A DNA stretch of 64,000 nt from Persicimonas caeni (GTDB lineage: Bacteria > Myxococcota_A > Bradymonadia > Bradymonadales > Bradymonadaceae), in NCBI RefSeq assembly GCF_006517175.1, contig NZ_CP041186.1:7874501-7938500 (forward strand). The letters run 5' to 3'. Below the pieces are notes generated by a model that did no database searches, was not told the origin of the DNA, and saw nothing but the letters and a program-made list of their open reading frames with translations. The translations under genes were made by a program, and so were the position numbers. Each line of letters opens with the position of its first letter. The stretch's first letter is position 1. Below, one piece after another: positions 46,775-55,435 of the stretch.

Positions 46775-47869
46775 TCACTTCAAGAAGCGTCGAATCGCCT
46801 TTTTGTGCTCGGCGAACGTCTTGGAGAAGTAGTGACGCATCGTACCATCACGACGGGCCACAAAGAAAAGGTACCCCTTGGCGTCCTCCTCGTCGCTCGG
46901 GTCGAGCGCTGCCTGTAGGCTCCCCCTTCCAGGGTTGGCGATCGGCCCGGGCGGCAGCCCGTCGATGACATAAGTCGAGTATCGGTTGAGCTTATCCTTG
47001 CAATACTTCGGCCTGGGCACCTTGTCGTAGGTCTCCTCGCCGTACACGCACGTCGGGTCGGTCTGCAGGCGCATGTCGCGGTCGAGCCGGTTGAGGAACA
47101 CGCGCGCGATCAGGTCCCGCTCGCCGTCGGCCGACGTCTCGCGCTCGACGAGGCTGGCCAGCGTGACGAAATCGTGGCGATCGAACTCGTACTTCTCGGC
47201 GAGCGCCTTTTTGCGCTCGGCGTGCTGCTTTTCGAGCGCCATCCAGATCACCTTCCACCGCCCGTGCATCCGCTCGACGATTTTGGCAGCCGAGGTCCCT
47301 TTGCGGAAGCGGTAGGTGTCCGGAAACAGGTAGCCTTCGAAGCTGTCGGCGTCGATGCCGGCCTTTTGCAGCGCTTGCTTGTCGCGAGCCGCTCGCAAAA
47401 ATTCGTCACGCGACGCCAACCCCAGGCGTTCGACGCGGTCAGCCATATGGAAGATCGTCAGCCCCTCGGGAAAGGTGACCACCGTCTCGTCGACCTTGCC
47501 TCCCTCACGAAGCTTGGAGGCCAACTCCGGCAGGCCCAGGGGCCCGCTGAGCTCGTAGGTACCGGCTTTGACCGCCGGCGGAAGGTGACGCCGGCGCGCC
47601 CAATACTCGAAGTAGGTCGAGCGACGAACCAGATCGGCGCGCTCCAAAATCGAGACGACCTGCGGCCAAGCAGTGTTCTTCGGGATGACCAAGGTGACGC
47701 TCTCGCCCTCTTCGAGCACCGGCGAGCGCACGTAGCTGCGATAGTGCAGATAGACCGCGCCCAGGACCATCATGGCCACGGCCAGCGCCACCGCCGCCAG
47801 GCGCAGCGCCAGCTTTCCGAGGCTCTTCGAATCGTCCGAAGCAGGATTAGGCTTGTTACGTGCTGACAT
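46775..47869 (-). CDS. mltG: Endolytic murein transglycosylase MltG
   Basis: Cuts nascent peptidoglycan near the membrane and sets glycan chain length. 364 residues. One membrane span near residues 18-40 (ALRLAAVALAVAMMVLGAVYL), then a LysM-like segment (SVTLVIPKNTAWPQVVSIL) and the YceG domain with KAGTYELSG, FPEGLTIFHMADRVE, EGYLFPDTYRF, catalytic Glu in ASLVERE, RLQTDPTCVYG and IDGLPPGPIANPG. The ATG at 47869 is preferred; a GTG two codons earlier touches the ruvX stop. The classical yqgF/ruvX neighbour is directly upstream. Confidence 0.95.
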   Translation of the reverse strand: MSARNKPNPASDDSKSLGKLALRLAAVALAVAMMVLGAVYLHYRSYVRSPVLEEGESVTLVIPKNTAWPQVVSILERADLVRRSTYFEYWARRRHLPPAVKAGTYELSGPLGLPELASKLREGGKVDETVVTFPEGLTIFHMADRVERLGLASRDEFLRAARDKQALQKAGIDADSFEGYLFPDTYRFRKGTSAAKIVERMHGRWKVIWMALEKQHAERKKALAEKYEFDRHDFVTLASLVERETSADGERDLIARVFLNRLDRDMRLQTDPTCVYGEETYDKVPRPKYCKDKLNRYSTYVIDGLPPGPIANPGRGSLQAALDPSDEEDAKGYLFFVARRDGTMRHYFSKTFAEHKKAIRRFLK

Positions 47870-47875
47870 CGTCAC

Positions 47876-48322
47876 TCACTGCGAATCGCTCAGGGAATCG
47901 AGGTAGCCCTGCAAAATATGGCTGGCCGCGATTTGATCGACGACCTTCTTGCGGCGTCGACGCGAGACGTCGGCGCCGATCAAAAACGTCTCGGCCGCCG
48001 TGGTCGTCAATCGCTCGTCCCACGGGACGATTTCGGGCGACGCGTCGGTTTGTTCGAGGGCGGCCTCGAGGCGCTCGATGAATTTCTCCACGCGGCGCAC
48101 AGCCCTGCCCTCGGCGCCTTCGAGCGTCAGTGGCCAGCCGACGACCACCGTGTGGCACTCCGACTCCTCGATCAGCGCGGCGATTTGCTCGGCCGCGGCG
48201 TGGCGCCGCCCGACGTCGACCGTCTCGTGCGGCATGGCGATTTTGCCGCTACGATCGGATTTTGCCACACCGATACGCTTGGTGCCGACATCTAAGCCTA
48301 TGTAAGGACTCGCAGGGGCCAT
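47876..48322 (-). CDS. ruvX: RuvX/YqgF Holliday-junction resolvase-like nuclease
   Basis: RNase H-fold protein of 148 residues, implicated in Holliday-junction resolution and in pre-16S rRNA maturation. Catalytic residues are visible: GLDVGTKRIGVA (Asp), VVVGWPL and VPWDERLTT (Glu), then VDQIAASHILQGYLD near the end with the last Asp. Length is normal. It heads the operon ruvX-mltG-regulator-barrel and is divergent from the RND transporter; a large dyad lies in the shared upstream region. Confidence 0.95.
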   Translation of the reverse strand: MAPASPYIGLDVGTKRIGVAKSDRSGKIAMPHETVDVGRRHAAAEQIAALIEESECHTVVVGWPLTLEGAEGRAVRRVEKFIERLEAALEQTDASPEIVPWDERLTTTAAETFLIGADVSRRRRKKVVDQIAASHILQGYLDSLSDSQ

Positions 48323-48351
48323 GGCTCTGGCTTCTCTGGTCTAGCTTGTGT

Positions 48352-48469
48352 GGGCCCGAGAAAAGTGCGAAGCACGAGTGGACCAACAACTAAGTTTCTC
48401 GGCCCTTCGCCGGTTCTGAGCGGCGATCTCTTCGGCGAATTATCCGAAGAATTTAGTTGTCGGTCCACT
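48352..48469. repeat. Large imperfect inverted repeat in the ruvX/RND divergent region
   Basis: Two nested inverted repeats. The outer pair of 17 bases (48377-48393 with 48453-48469) matches at 16 positions, and partial pairing continues inward. A second pair, GGGCCCGAGAAA (48352-48363) with TTTCTCGGCCC (48395-48405), competes with it. The element lies between two divergent starts, so it could be a regulatory RNA switch, an operator or a REP/MITE-like insertion. Confidence 0.6.
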
Positions 48470-48518
48470 GGTACGGGCATTCTCAGATTGTTGACCTTTC
48501 TTCTTCGACGGGCACGTG

Positions 48519-50852
48519 ATGTACGCCTGGCTCGCAGACCGCATCATCGAGTACCGCCACTGGATCCTCGCCGTCATGGCGGGGCTGGCGGCGCTCTTCG
48601 CCACCACCGTTCCCGAGCTGGGCTTCGACTTTACGCCCCAGCAGATGTTCCAGTCGACCTCGTCGGCCAACGAATATCGCGAACAATTCGCCGAGCGCTT
48701 CGGGCGTGAGGACAACCTCGTCACCATCGCCGTCGACGGAGAAGACGTCTTCCGTCCCGACGTGCTCGAGACGATGCGCGACCTGACCGTCGACCTTCGA
48801 CGTGTCGACTCTATCAAAAACGCCGAATCTATCGCCACCTTCGAGATTCCGAGGGCCGGCGAGTCCGCGGGAACGATGACGATCGAGCCGATCTTGTCCC
48901 AAACAACGGGATCGCCTGGCGAGATTCGTCCCGAGGAAGCCAAAAACCTTCAACAGCTCGCGCTCTCCGAGCCGCTCGTCCGTGGCCGGTTGGTCAGTAA
49001 CGAGGGCGACATGGCGCTGGTGGTCGCCTGGATTCGCGACGACCTGCAGGACGCCGGCGAACTCGCCGAGGCCGTCGAAGACATCGAAACCGAGCTCGAA
49101 GCCCATCCGCTGCCCGACGGCTACGAGTACCTGACCAGCGGCGTGCCCACGCTGCGCGCCGAGATCGTCGACCAATTGCGCACCGAGCAGCTCACCTTCT
49201 TGCCGCTCACGGGCGTCATCTACCTCTTTATCTTGATCTGGCTCTTCCGGCGTGTCTCGGGGGTCGCCTTGCCCCTGCTCACCGTCCTCCTCGCCGTCCT
49301 CGCCACCGTCGCCCTGATGGTGTGGACCGGCTCGCCCATCAACATCGTCAACAACGTGCTGCCGAGCCTCATCTTCGTCATCGGGATCAGCGATAGCATC
49401 CATATGCTGACGCGCGACGCCGAGGAGATCGAGGCGGGCGAAAGCCGCATCGCCGCGGTCAAATCGACGATCCGCCACACCGGCCTCGCCTGCCTGCTCA
49501 CAAGCTGCACCACCTCCGTCGGCTTCGTCAGCCTCTTGGCCGCCGACTCCGACATTCTGCAGAATTTCGGCTGGCAAGCCGCCGCCGGCGTCATGTTCGC
49601 CTATGCCGCGACGCTCCTCTTTTTGCCGGCGGCGCTGTCGTATCTGAAGCCGGTCAAACGCAAAAAGGTCGACGAGAGCGACAAACTCCACGGCGGCGCC
49701 CTGCTCGAGCGCTTCCTGGTCAGCTCCGGCGAGCACTTGTTGCGCCACGCCAAGGCCGTGGTCGTGTTGGGGCTGCTGGTCACCACCGGCTTCGCCGCCC
49801 TCGCCTATAAGGTCGAGATCGACACCACGCTGCTCGAGGTCTTCCACGAGGAGCACCCGAGCTACAGGACGAGCGAGCTCATCGAAGACAACCTGGGCGG
49901 CTACCTTCCCGTCGAAGTGAGCCTCGAGGCGCAGGCCAAGGATCGCTTCAAGGATCCGGAAGTCTACGCCAAGATGGCCGAATTTCAGGACTTCGCCCGC
50001 CAGCAGCCCGAAGTCTTGTCGACCCAGAGCATCGTCGACTTCCACCAGGCCGCCCGCGCAGCGCTCATCGGCGACCCGGCCGAGCGCGAGAAGATGCCTG
50101 ACTCCCGCGCCCAGGTCGAGCAGCTGCACCTGCTCATCGCCGGCGCCCCCGACGAGCCCGCGGGGGTCAACAAGTTCGTCACCTCCGACTTCCGCAACGC
50201 CCGGGTCCTCGTGCGTGTCTCCGACGTGGGCGCCAAGGCCCAACTCGACCTCGCCAAGCGCCTCCAAGCCAAGCTCGACGCGCTCTTGAGCGACGTCGAC
50301 GACGTCGACTACCGGCTCACCGGCGACGCCTACGTCGCCTCGGTCGCCCTCGACTCGTTCATCCGCGACCTCTTCTACAGCCTGCTCGTCGCCATCGTCA
50401 TCATCTTCGGCATGATGACCATCGTGTTCCGCTCGATAAAGCTCGGCCTCATCAGCATGATCCCGAATACGATCCCGCTGGTGATGACCTTCGGCTACAT
50501 GGGCCTGATGGGCATCAACCTGAACACCACCACGATCATCATCTTCGCCATCAGCCTCGGGCTCGCCGTCGACGATACGATCCACTTCCTGGCGCGCTTC
50601 CGCGAAGAGCTCGACCGCCGCGACAATATCCGCGACACGATCCTGTACACCTACTACGGCGCCGGACGTGCCATCCTGCTGACGAGCGTCTTGCTGGTGA
50701 TTGGTCTGTCGGTGGTGCTGATCAGCGACTTCGTGCCGACTCGGCAATTCGGGATTCTCACGTCGATTACGATTGGCGGGGCGGTCTTCGGCGACCTGAT
50801 TCTGCTGCCGAGTCTGCTGTACTTGCTTTACGGGGGGAAGGAGGAGGAGTGA
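48519..50852 (+). CDS. RND-superfamily (MMPL/HpnN-like) membrane transporter
   Basis: 777 residues with two repeats, each of one helix, a large periplasmic loop and a five-helix bundle. Helices lie near residues 17-35, then about 225-370, then 410-430 and about 625-770. Motifs of the group are GISDSIHML in the first bundle and GLAVDDTIHFLARF in the second, the latter with the charged pair thought to relay protons. No multidrug porter signature is seen; the size and layout resemble exporters of lipids or hopanoids. No periplasmic adaptor or outer-membrane channel gene is adjacent. Start ATG 48519 or GTG 48516. Confidence 0.88.
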   Translation: MYAWLADRIIEYRHWILAVMAGLAALFATTVPELGFDFTPQQMFQSTSSANEYREQFAERFGREDNLVTIAVDGEDVFRPDVLETMRDLTVDLRRVDSIKNAESIATFEIPRAGESAGTMTIEPILSQTTGSPGEIRPEEAKNLQQLALSEPLVRGRLVSNEGDMALVVAWIRDDLQDAGELAEAVEDIETELEAHPLPDGYEYLTSGVPTLRAEIVDQLRTEQLTFLPLTGVIYLFILIWLFRRVSGVALPLLTVLLAVLATVALMVWTGSPINIVNNVLPSLIFVIGISDSIHMLTRDAEEIEAGESRIAAVKSTIRHTGLACLLTSCTTSVGFVSLLAADSDILQNFGWQAAAGVMFAYAATLLFLPAALSYLKPVKRKKVDESDKLHGGALLERFLVSSGEHLLRHAKAVVVLGLLVTTGFAALAYKVEIDTTLLEVFHEEHPSYRTSELIEDNLGGYLPVEVSLEAQAKDRFKDPEVYAKMAEFQDFARQQPEVLSTQSIVDFHQAARAALIGDPAEREKMPDSRAQVEQLHLLIAGAPDEPAGVNKFVTSDFRNARVLVRVSDVGAKAQLDLAKRLQAKLDALLSDVDDVDYRLTGDAYVASVALDSFIRDLFYSLLVAIVIIFGMMTIVFRSIKLGLISMIPNTIPLVMTFGYMGLMGINLNTTTIIIFAISLGLAVDDTIHFLARFREELDRRDNIRDTILYTYYGAGRAILLTSVLLVIGLSVVLISDFVPTRQFGILTSITIGGAVFGDLILLPSLLYLLYGGKEEE

Positions 50853-50858
50853 CGGAGG

Positions 50859-51058
50859 TGGGTTGTTGAGGCGGCCCCTCCGGCGGAGCGGAGAAGCAGC
50901 GTTTTGGGTCCGCGTCGGGAGCACTGCTTGGGTCCGCGTCGGCAACACTGCGCGATCGCGAAGGGGCTCCTCCCCGCGGCATTCGCCGGGGGGAGGTGCC
51001 GAGCGCTAGCTGCCGCAGGCAGCGGCGCGCGAGGCGGAGGGGCCGCCTCAACAACCCA
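50859..51058. repeat. 200-bp element bounded by perfect 24-bp inverted repeats
   Basis: 50859-50882 and 51035-51058 are exact reverse complements (core GGGTTGTTGAGGCGG and CCGCCTCAACAACCC). The interior has a 24-base direct duplication starting at 50906 and 50930 (GGGTCCGCGTCGG) and further GC palindromes near 50960-51000 and 51005-51030. It sits between the stop of the RND gene (+) and the stop of serS (-), so it may also serve as a two-way terminator. No coding frame; MITE- or REP-like by shape. Confidence 0.75.
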
Positions 51059-51068
51059 AAACTCCCAC

Positions 51069-52343
51069 TCACCTCTTCGGCTCAATCCGCGTAATCCCGT
51101 GCATATACGGCACCAACACCTCCGGCACCTTCACGCTTCCATCTTCCCGCTGATAGTTCTCGAGAATCGGAATCAAAATGCGCGGGCTCGCCGCCAGCGT
51201 GTTGTTGAGCGTGTAGGCGTACTGAATATTACCGTCTTCGTCGCGGTAGCGGATGCCCGAGCGGCGAGCCTGGTAGTCGTAGAGGCTCGAGCACGAGTGG
51301 GTCTCCGAGTAGGCGTTGCGCGAGGGCATCCAGGTCTCGAGCTCGTGCTTGAGCACCTGACCCAGGCCGATCTCGCCCGAGCAGGCCGCCGCGACACGGT
51401 ACGGCAGGTCGAGCGCCTGCATGAGCTTTTCGGAGTTCGACATGAGCATGTCGTGCACTTCGCGCGACTTCTCTTTGTCGGCCGGGATGATGGCGACCTG
51501 CTCGACCTTGGTGAATTGGTGGACGCGGTAGACGCCGCGGGTGTCGGCGCCGGCGCTGCCAGCCTCGCGGCGGAAGCAGGGGCTGTAGCCGGTGTAGAGC
51601 TTCGGCAGATCTTCCAGGTCGAGGATCTCGTCCTGGTGGATGCTCACCAGGTAGACCTCGCTGGTGCCCACCAGCCACTTGTCGTCGCGCTCGAGGTGGT
51701 AGGTGTCTTCGCGGCCGTACGGGAAGAAGCCCGTGCCGGTCATCGCGCCCTCGTTGACCATGACCGGGCCGAGCACCGGCTCGAAGCCCTGCTCGACCAT
51801 GATGTCCATGGCCAGGCGCATCACCGCCATCTCGAGCAGCGCACCGGCGCCTTTGAGTAGATAGGCGCGCGAGCCGGCGAACTTGATGGCCCGCTCCTTG
51901 TCGATGATGTCGAGCAACTCGCCGAGTTCCTCGTGGTCACGCGGCTCGAAGTCGAACTCGGTCGGCTCGCCGTAGCTGCGCAGCTCGACGTTGTCCTCGT
52001 CGGTCTCGCCGACGGGCACTTCCGGCAGCGGCACGTTGGGGACCATCAGCAACAGCTTCTCGTAGTCCTCTTTGACCGCGTTGAGATCGTCGTCGAGGGT
52101 TTGGAGCTTCTCTTTGAGCTCCTTGCCCTCTTCGATGAGCTCCGGGCGCTCCTCGTTGGAGGCGCGCGGAATGGCCGAGGCGACCTCGTTTCGGCGCTGA
52201 CGCACCGCCTCGTTCTCCTGGATGAGCTCGCGGCGCTTCTCGTCGAGCTCGAGCAATCGATCGACGTCGACGTCGAAGCCCTTGTTCTTGGCGCCCTCTT
52301 TGACGGCCTCGGCGTTGTCGCGAATGAAGTTGATGTCCAGCAT
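51069..52343 (-). CDS. serS: Seryl-tRNA synthetase
   Basis: Charges tRNA-Ser with serine. 424 residues. The N-terminal helical arm is visible at about 30-100 (LLELDEKRRELIQENEAVRQ), followed by the class II core: motif 1 around GFEPVLGPVMVNEGAM, motif 2 FRREAGSAGADTRG and motif 3 NNTLAASPRILIPILENYQ, where most bacterial enzymes read GLAVGR, a local variant. TSEVYLVSIH precedes motif 2 as expected. The ATG at 52343 has GGGAG eight bases upstream; an in-frame TTG two codons earlier is too close to it. It is convergent with the RND transporter across an inverted-repeat element. Confidence 0.96.
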   Translation of the reverse strand: MLDINFIRDNAEAVKEGAKNKGFDVDVDRLLELDEKRRELIQENEAVRQRRNEVASAIPRASNEERPELIEEGKELKEKLQTLDDDLNAVKEDYEKLLLMVPNVPLPEVPVGETDEDNVELRSYGEPTEFDFEPRDHEELGELLDIIDKERAIKFAGSRAYLLKGAGALLEMAVMRLAMDIMVEQGFEPVLGPVMVNEGAMTGTGFFPYGREDTYHLERDDKWLVGTSEVYLVSIHQDEILDLEDLPKLYTGYSPCFRREAGSAGADTRGVYRVHQFTKVEQVAIIPADKEKSREVHDMLMSNSEKLMQALDLPYRVAAACSGEIGLGQVLKHELETWMPSRNAYSETHSCSSLYDYQARRSGIRYRDEDGNIQYAYTLNNTLAASPRILIPILENYQREDGSVKVPEVLVPYMHGITRIEPKR

Positions 52344-52431
52344 CTGCAATGCTCCCGGTAGGTGATGAGTTATACACCACGCGTCTTAGCAATTGGTAAA
52401 ACGAATGACAATTGAGTACATTGCCGGCGTT

Positions 52432-53337
52432 ATGGAAAGTCGAAATTGCACAGCAACGAATCTGGTAACCATCCCACTCTTCGTCGGCCTCTTTGTCGCC
52501 CTCCTGCTCGGCACGAGCGCCTGCTTCGGCGACGAGGACCCGCCCGCGAGCAGCGACGTGGGTGTCGACGCGGACGCCACCGGGCTCGATAGCGGCGACG
52601 ACACTGCGGATACCGACACCAAAAACGAGATCGGTGAGCCGTGCTTTGGCCCGCAGGACTGCGTCGAAGGCGCCTCGTGTATCGGCACCGGCCAAAACGA
52701 TCAGTTCGTCTGCATGGAGAACTGCACCGAGGCCGGGCGCATCTGCGACGACGGCAGCGTGTGCACCTCGCGGCTCGCGTCGGCCGACCCCATCTGCTTC
52801 ACCGCGGGCACCACCCCGCGCGGCGAGCGCTGCGACACCAACTTGGACTGCGAGCCCGGCACCCTCTGCTTCGGCTCGGACAACGAGTACTACTGCCTGC
52901 AGGCCTGTCACGAACTCGACCCGGGCGTCTGCCCCCAGGACACCTACTGCGACACCATCTCCGAGAGCGGAAAAGGGCTGTGTCGCACCCGCGTGGGCGC
53001 CGGCTGCACGAGCAGCGCCGACTGCACCGACACGCTCACCTGCTCCGAAGAGCTCGGCGACGCGTTCGCCGGGCTGCTCCCCGGCGGCTACTGCACCCAG
53101 AGCGAGTGCTCCGCCGACGCCGACTGCCCCGGCGACAGCGTGTGTCGTACGTTCCCCGACACGTCCACTGCCATTTGTGTGGCCACGTGCGCCACAGACG
53201 GCGATTGCCGCTTCAACGCGGATTATCGCTGCCTGCGCGATGGTTATTGTAATGAGGTGAGCAACCCGGAGGGCTGCGAGGCGTTTCGCGCCGGCGAAGA
53301 CGTCTGCTTTCCGGTAGCGCTCATCGAAAACTTTTAA
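52432..53337 (+). CDS. Cysteine-rich predicted lipoprotein
   Basis: 301 residues. Signal LVTIPLFVGLFVALLLGTSAC with lipidated Cys, then an acidic linker (DEDPPASSDVGVDADATG). The mature part has about 24 cysteines in spaced pairs (GPQDCVEGASC; NLDCEPGTLC; SADCTDTLTC; DADCPGDSVC), a pattern of disulfide-bonded repeats like those in secreted proteins of Myxococcota. It is therefore probably surface-exposed and rigid. In-frame starts at 52393 and 52405 would add a hydrophilic lead and are less likely. No enzyme motif was seen. Confidence 0.75.
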   Translation: MESRNCTATNLVTIPLFVGLFVALLLGTSACFGDEDPPASSDVGVDADATGLDSGDDTADTDTKNEIGEPCFGPQDCVEGASCIGTGQNDQFVCMENCTEAGRICDDGSVCTSRLASADPICFTAGTTPRGERCDTNLDCEPGTLCFGSDNEYYCLQACHELDPGVCPQDTYCDTISESGKGLCRTRVGAGCTSSADCTDTLTCSEELGDAFAGLLPGGYCTQSECSADADCPGDSVCRTFPDTSTAICVATCATDGDCRFNADYRCLRDGYCNEVSNPEGCEAFRAGEDVCFPVALIENF

Positions 53338-53345
53338 ACGGTGAT

Positions 53346-53425
53346 TTCACCACAGGGGCCACCGAGCACACGGCGAACAACTCGTTTTTGATTTCCCCCG
53401 TGTCCCCAGTGCCCTCCGTGGTGAA
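53346..53425. repeat. TTCACCAC-type imperfect hairpin repeat
   Basis: 28-base arms (53346-53373 and 53398-53425) pair imperfectly around a 24-base loop, both ending in TTCACCAC when read outward. The wording (CACCAC.GAGG.CAC.G) is like a hairpin repeat scattered in intergenic regions of many bacteria. It follows the Cys-rich lipoprotein stop by eight bases and may act as its terminator. Confidence 0.6.
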
Positions 53426-53544
53426 CACTCTTTAATCGCAACCGCCTTGTACGCGTTGCGCGGCCGGGGCCGAGATGTTAGAGGACAGCCCAACGAGAAG
53501 GATGTCCCCTGCGTTCTCCCCCGGATTCAACGAGGTAATTGGCC

Positions 53545-54192
53545 ATGAAGATCTTTATCGATAGCGCAAACGTCGACGAGATTCGCGAGGCGGCGAGTCT
53601 TGGCCTGGTGGACGGTGTGACCACCAACCCGAGCCTGGTTGCCAAGAGCGGCCGCGATTTCCGCGAAGTGATCGAAGAAATTTGCTCGCTGGTCGACGGC
53701 CCGGTCTCCGCCGAGGTCACCGGCCTGCAGGCTGACGAAATGGTCGCCGAGGGCATGGAGTATGCCGCTTGGGCCGACAACGTGATCATCAAGGTGCCGC
53801 TGACCCGTGAAGGCCTCAAGGCGTGCAAGCGTCTGAGCTCCGACGGCATCGGCGTCAACGTCACGCTGTGCTTCTCGGCCAACCAGGCGCTCCTGGCTGC
53901 CAAGGCCGGCGCGACCTACATCAGCCCGTTCATCGGCCGCCTCGACGATATCGGCCACGACGGCATGCAGCTCATCTCGGACATCGTCGAGATCTATAAC
54001 CACTACCCGAACCTCGAGACCGAGGTTCTGGTCGCATCGGTGCGTCACCCGCGCCACGTGACCGAGGCTGCCAAGCTCGGCGCCGACGTCGCCACGATTC
54101 CTTTCCCCGTCCTCGACAAGATGCTCCTGCACCCCAAGACCGACTCGGGGCTGGAGAAGTTCCTGAAGGACTGGGAGAACGCTAAGTCGTAA
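53545..54192 (+). CDS. tal: Transaldolase (short FSA/TalC type)
   Basis: Transfers dihydroxyacetone units in the pentose phosphate pathway, or acts as fructose-6-phosphate aldolase; the short family contains both. 215 residues, one TIM barrel. [15 protein letters not shown] at the start, [13 protein letters not shown], the Schiff-base Lys83 in [27 protein letters not shown] and [11 protein letters not shown] are the TalC signature. K83 is the position found in bacterial TalC proteins. ATG 53545 has GAGG nine bases upstream. The next gene, fxsA, begins 27 bases after it. Confidence 0.95.
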   Translation: MKIFIDSANVDEIREAASLGLVDGVTTNPSLVAKSGRDFREVIEEICSLVDGPVSAEVTGLQADEMVAEGMEYAAWADNVIIKVPLTREGLKACKRLSSDGIGVNVTLCFSANQALLAAKAGATYISPFIGRLDDIGHDGMQLISDIVEIYNHYPNLETEVLVASVRHPRHVTEAAKLGADVATIPFPVLDKMLLHPKTDSGLEKFLKDWENAKS

Positions 54193-54219
54193 CTTATCGG
54201 CCCACGTCCAGGAGGCCCT

Positions 54220-54747
54220 GTGCTTGCCAAATTGCTGTTGCTCTTTACGATCATCCCGATCGTCGAACTGGCGATCCTTATCCCGCTCGGACAGTGGATG
54301 GGGTTGGTGCCCACCGTGGCCCTCGTGGTGGTGACCGGAGTGTTGGGCGCGGTGTTGGCCAAGCGACAGGGGCTCGCCGCCTGGAATCGCCTGCACGGCG
54401 ATCTCGGCGAGGGGCGCCTGCCCGGCGACTCCCTCTTGGACGGGCTGGCGGTGCTCATCGCCGGCGCATTTCTGGTTACCCCCGGCGTGCTCACCGACAT
54501 CGCCGGCATGGTGCTCCTGATTCCGCCGCTTCGAAAGCCGCTCAAGCATTACCTCAAGAAGCGTTTCAAACGCTCCTTGGAATCGGGCTCCGTGACTTAT
54601 ATCAACTTCGAGGGGCCGTTTGCGCAGAACCCGTTCGACCAAGCGTCTCCCTTCGACCAGTCGTCTGCCTACGACGACGGTGAGGTTATCGACGTGACCC
54701 CCGACGAGTCGGAGACGCACGAGTCGGACCGACGACGAATGAATTGA
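54220..54747 (+). CDS. fxsA: FxsA family membrane protein
   Basis: Small inner-membrane protein of the FxsA family (in E. coli overproduction relieves F-exclusion of phage T7; cellular role unclear). 175 residues with helices at about 3-25 (LLLLFTIIPIVELAILIPLG), 29-47 (VPTVALVVVTGVLGAVLA) and 75-103 (LAVLIAGAFLVTPGVLTD), then a basic stretch and an acidic cytoplasmic tail. GTPGVLTD-like Gly-Pro turns are conserved in the family. GTG start with an AGGAGG site five bases before. It sits between transaldolase and the PHP-fold gene. Confidence 0.88.
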   Translation: MLAKLLLLFTIIPIVELAILIPLGQWMGLVPTVALVVVTGVLGAVLAKRQGLAAWNRLHGDLGEGRLPGDSLLDGLAVLIAGAFLVTPGVLTDIAGMVLLIPPLRKPLKHYLKKRFKRSLESGSVTYINFEGPFAQNPFDQASPFDQSSAYDDGEVIDVTPDESETHESDRRRMN

Positions 54748-54775
54748 CTATTTTATTGGACCCCAAGACTGCCAA

Positions 54776-55414
54776 ATGCTTGTAGACATCCACGGTAAAT
54801 CCGCCCTCTCTCCCGACGTCAACCTCTCCCTCGAAGATGTCGTCGTGCAGGCCAAGTCCTGCGGCATCGGCGCCATCGCCTTCTGCGAGCGGCTGTCGAC
54901 CAACCTCTGCGAAGACGCCATCGCCATCGGCCGAAGCCACGACATCACCATCTTTATCGGCGTGGAGATCCCCACCGACAAAGGTATTTTGTTGGGGTTC
55001 GTGCCCGAGATCGACGGGTTTTATCTGGGCGAAGAGTGGCGACGTCTGGCCGACGTGACCGCCCCGCCCGCCGAGGCGGTCCTCGACCTGTTCGACAGCC
55101 GAGGCGGCGCGGTCATCGCCGCGCGCCCCTACGACCTGGACATCCCCTTCAACATGGGCGACCACGTCTTCACCTTCGATAAATTGTCGGCGGTGGAGGT
55201 GTTCAACTCGCGCGTGGGCGAGATCCAGCAAGACTTCGCCATGGAGGCAGCTTCCTTTATGGAGGTCTCGTCGGTTGGCGGAAGCGACCCGACCGATTCG
55301 CTCGCCGCGGTGGGCAAATACGCGACCTTCTTCGAGGACGACCTGGCCACCCAGCGAGACTTCGTCGACGCGCTCAAGAACGCCGAGTACTGGGCGGTCA
55401 AGCTGGGCGAATAA
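54776..55414 (+). CDS. PHP-fold protein with degenerate metal site
   Basis: 212 residues of the PHP (polymerase and histidinol phosphatase) fold. Motifs are recognisable but damaged: DIHGKSALS where active enzymes have DxHxH, FCERLST for the TDH element, AARPYD for the AHP element and GGSDPTD for SDAH. GVEIPT and AVEVFNSR keep their Glu residues. At least three metal-ligand histidines are thus missing, so hydrolase activity is doubtful and a binding or structural role more likely (inference). No signal or membrane segment. The ribosome site is weak; it follows fxsA by 28 bases. Confidence 0.8.
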   Translation: MLVDIHGKSALSPDVNLSLEDVVVQAKSCGIGAIAFCERLSTNLCEDAIAIGRSHDITIFIGVEIPTDKGILLGFVPEIDGFYLGEEWRRLADVTAPPAEAVLDLFDSRGGAVIAARPYDLDIPFNMGDHVFTFDKLSAVEVFNSRVGEIQQDFAMEAASFMEVSSVGGSDPTDSLAAVGKYATFFEDDLATQRDFVDALKNAEYWAVKLGE

Positions 55415-55435
55415 GCCCGCCTCGGTGTCACCCCA

